Assembly (NCBI RefSeq): GCF_017368455.1
Contig: NZ_JAFNJU010000001.1
Location: forward strand, 496,001-560,000
From: Proteiniclasticum aestuarii
Lineage (GTDB): Bacteria > Bacillota > Clostridia > Clostridiales > Clostridiaceae
DNA length: 64,000 bases
Direction of reading: 5' to 3'
The translations under genes and the position numbers were made by a program. How positions within the stretch are numbered: the stretch's first letter is position 1; each line of letters begins with the position of its first letter. Shown piece after piece: positions 63,866-64,000 of the stretch. The notes beneath the pieces were generated by a model. That model saw only the letters and a program-made list of their open reading frames with translations, made no database searches and was not told where the DNA came from.

Positions 63866-64000
63866 CTTGCATCGCCTCCCAACGCCTTCTCAGTACATCC
63901 ACGGCATTTTCCGGCGAAAGAGACAGCACTTTCCCATCCATTCTCACACTGACCCCTTCCGTGCAGTGGCCCAGGCAGAAACTGCCTCTCAGCCTGATGT
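63846..64000 (-). CDS. 2Fe-2S thioredoxin-like ferredoxin (NuoE/complex I 24 kDa type), C-terminal fragment
   Basis: The minus strand from base 64000 reads an open frame of 50 codons to a TAA at 63846. It contains GSFCLGHCTEGVSVRMDG and SPENAVDVLRRRWE, typical of the end of thioredoxin-like 2Fe-2S proteins (second cysteine pair region). It overlaps the hydrogenase-like gene by 20 bases, so coupling is likely. The rest is outside the window. Confidence 0.75.
   Translation of the reverse strand, partial: IRLRGSFCLGHCTEGVSVRMDGKVLSLSPENAVDVLRRRWEAMQDAADQF

Noticed and set aside
1..64000. CRISPR array, prophage, integrative element or defence island
   Set aside because: No regular direct repeats, no phage structural genes or integrase, and no known defence genes were seen; the gene content is mainly conserved chromosomal.

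Overview
The window comes from a strictly anaerobic, low-to-moderate GC Gram-positive bacterium, most likely a member of class Clostridia (Bacillota). The basis is AGGAGG-type ribosome binding sites, clostridial family proteins (DUF1934, DUF1385/YqhQ, DUF1667, probable DUF3867, Veg), oxygen-sensitive enzymes (pyruvate formate-lyase, class III ribonucleotide reductase, hybrid cluster protein, an FeFe-hydrogenase-like sensor, rubredoxin) and Gram-positive RNA regulators (SAM-I riboswitch, glmS ribozyme, GlpP-type attenuator). No species can be named from sequence reading alone.

Layout. 1-7.4 kb: fermentation and nitrogen genes (lactate dehydrogenase fragment, arginase, a MATE transporter, rubredoxin, pflBA). 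7.4-13 kb: a deacetylase/YkoP-like pair, a structured non-coding RNA with its own promoter and terminator, and the operon recD2 - degenerate comFA-like - comFC. 13-18.1 kb: nagA, a DUF4153 membrane protein with an odd ribosome binding site, metK under a SAM-I riboswitch, and a Thr-Tyr-Tyr tRNA operon. 18.3-24.5 kb: an eight-gene housekeeping operon tdk-yqhQ-prmC-prfA-tsaC/sua5-ywlE-rpiB-upp, with rpmE divergent. 24.9-33 kb: an Uup-type ABC-F ATPase, hcp with a divergent Crp/Fnr-type regulator, and nrdDG behind a cobalamin riboswitch. 33-38.4 kb: rho, pyrG, DUF1934, a diacylglycerol glucosyltransferase and a candidate small RNA. 38.4-40.3 kb: a complete group IIC intron inserted directly after the ispE terminator. 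40.4-43.4 kb: ispE, veg, and a small set resembling the Listeria flavin-based electron transfer genes (eetB, eetA and a divergent FMN-binding lipoprotein). 43.4-53.2 kb: a class B penicillin-binding protein, a VanRS-like two-component system, a membrane protein with a possible inactive exonuclease fold, acylphosphatase, a CDGSH protein, and glmS with its ribozyme. 53.2-60.8 kb: a second MATE transporter and two FAD-oxidoreductase units next to glpP. 61-64 kb: a SpoIIE-type phosphatase, a PAS-containing FeFe-hydrogenase-like sensor and the end of a 2Fe-2S thioredoxin-like protein.

Working together: the genes describe a fermenter that spends pyruvate through lactate dehydrogenase and PFL. It makes dNTPs without oxygen through NrdDG when cobalamin is scarce, handles nitrosative stress through Hcp, probably senses its redox or hydrogen state through the hydrogenase-phosphatase module, and may pass electrons to a flavinylated surface lipoprotein. 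RNA-level control is dense: five recognised RNA regulators (SAM-I, cobalamin, glmS, GlpP leader, probable raiA-type RNA), one candidate small RNA and a ribozyme intron lie in 64 kb. Apart from the group II intron there is no sign of phage, plasmid, CRISPR array or defence island.
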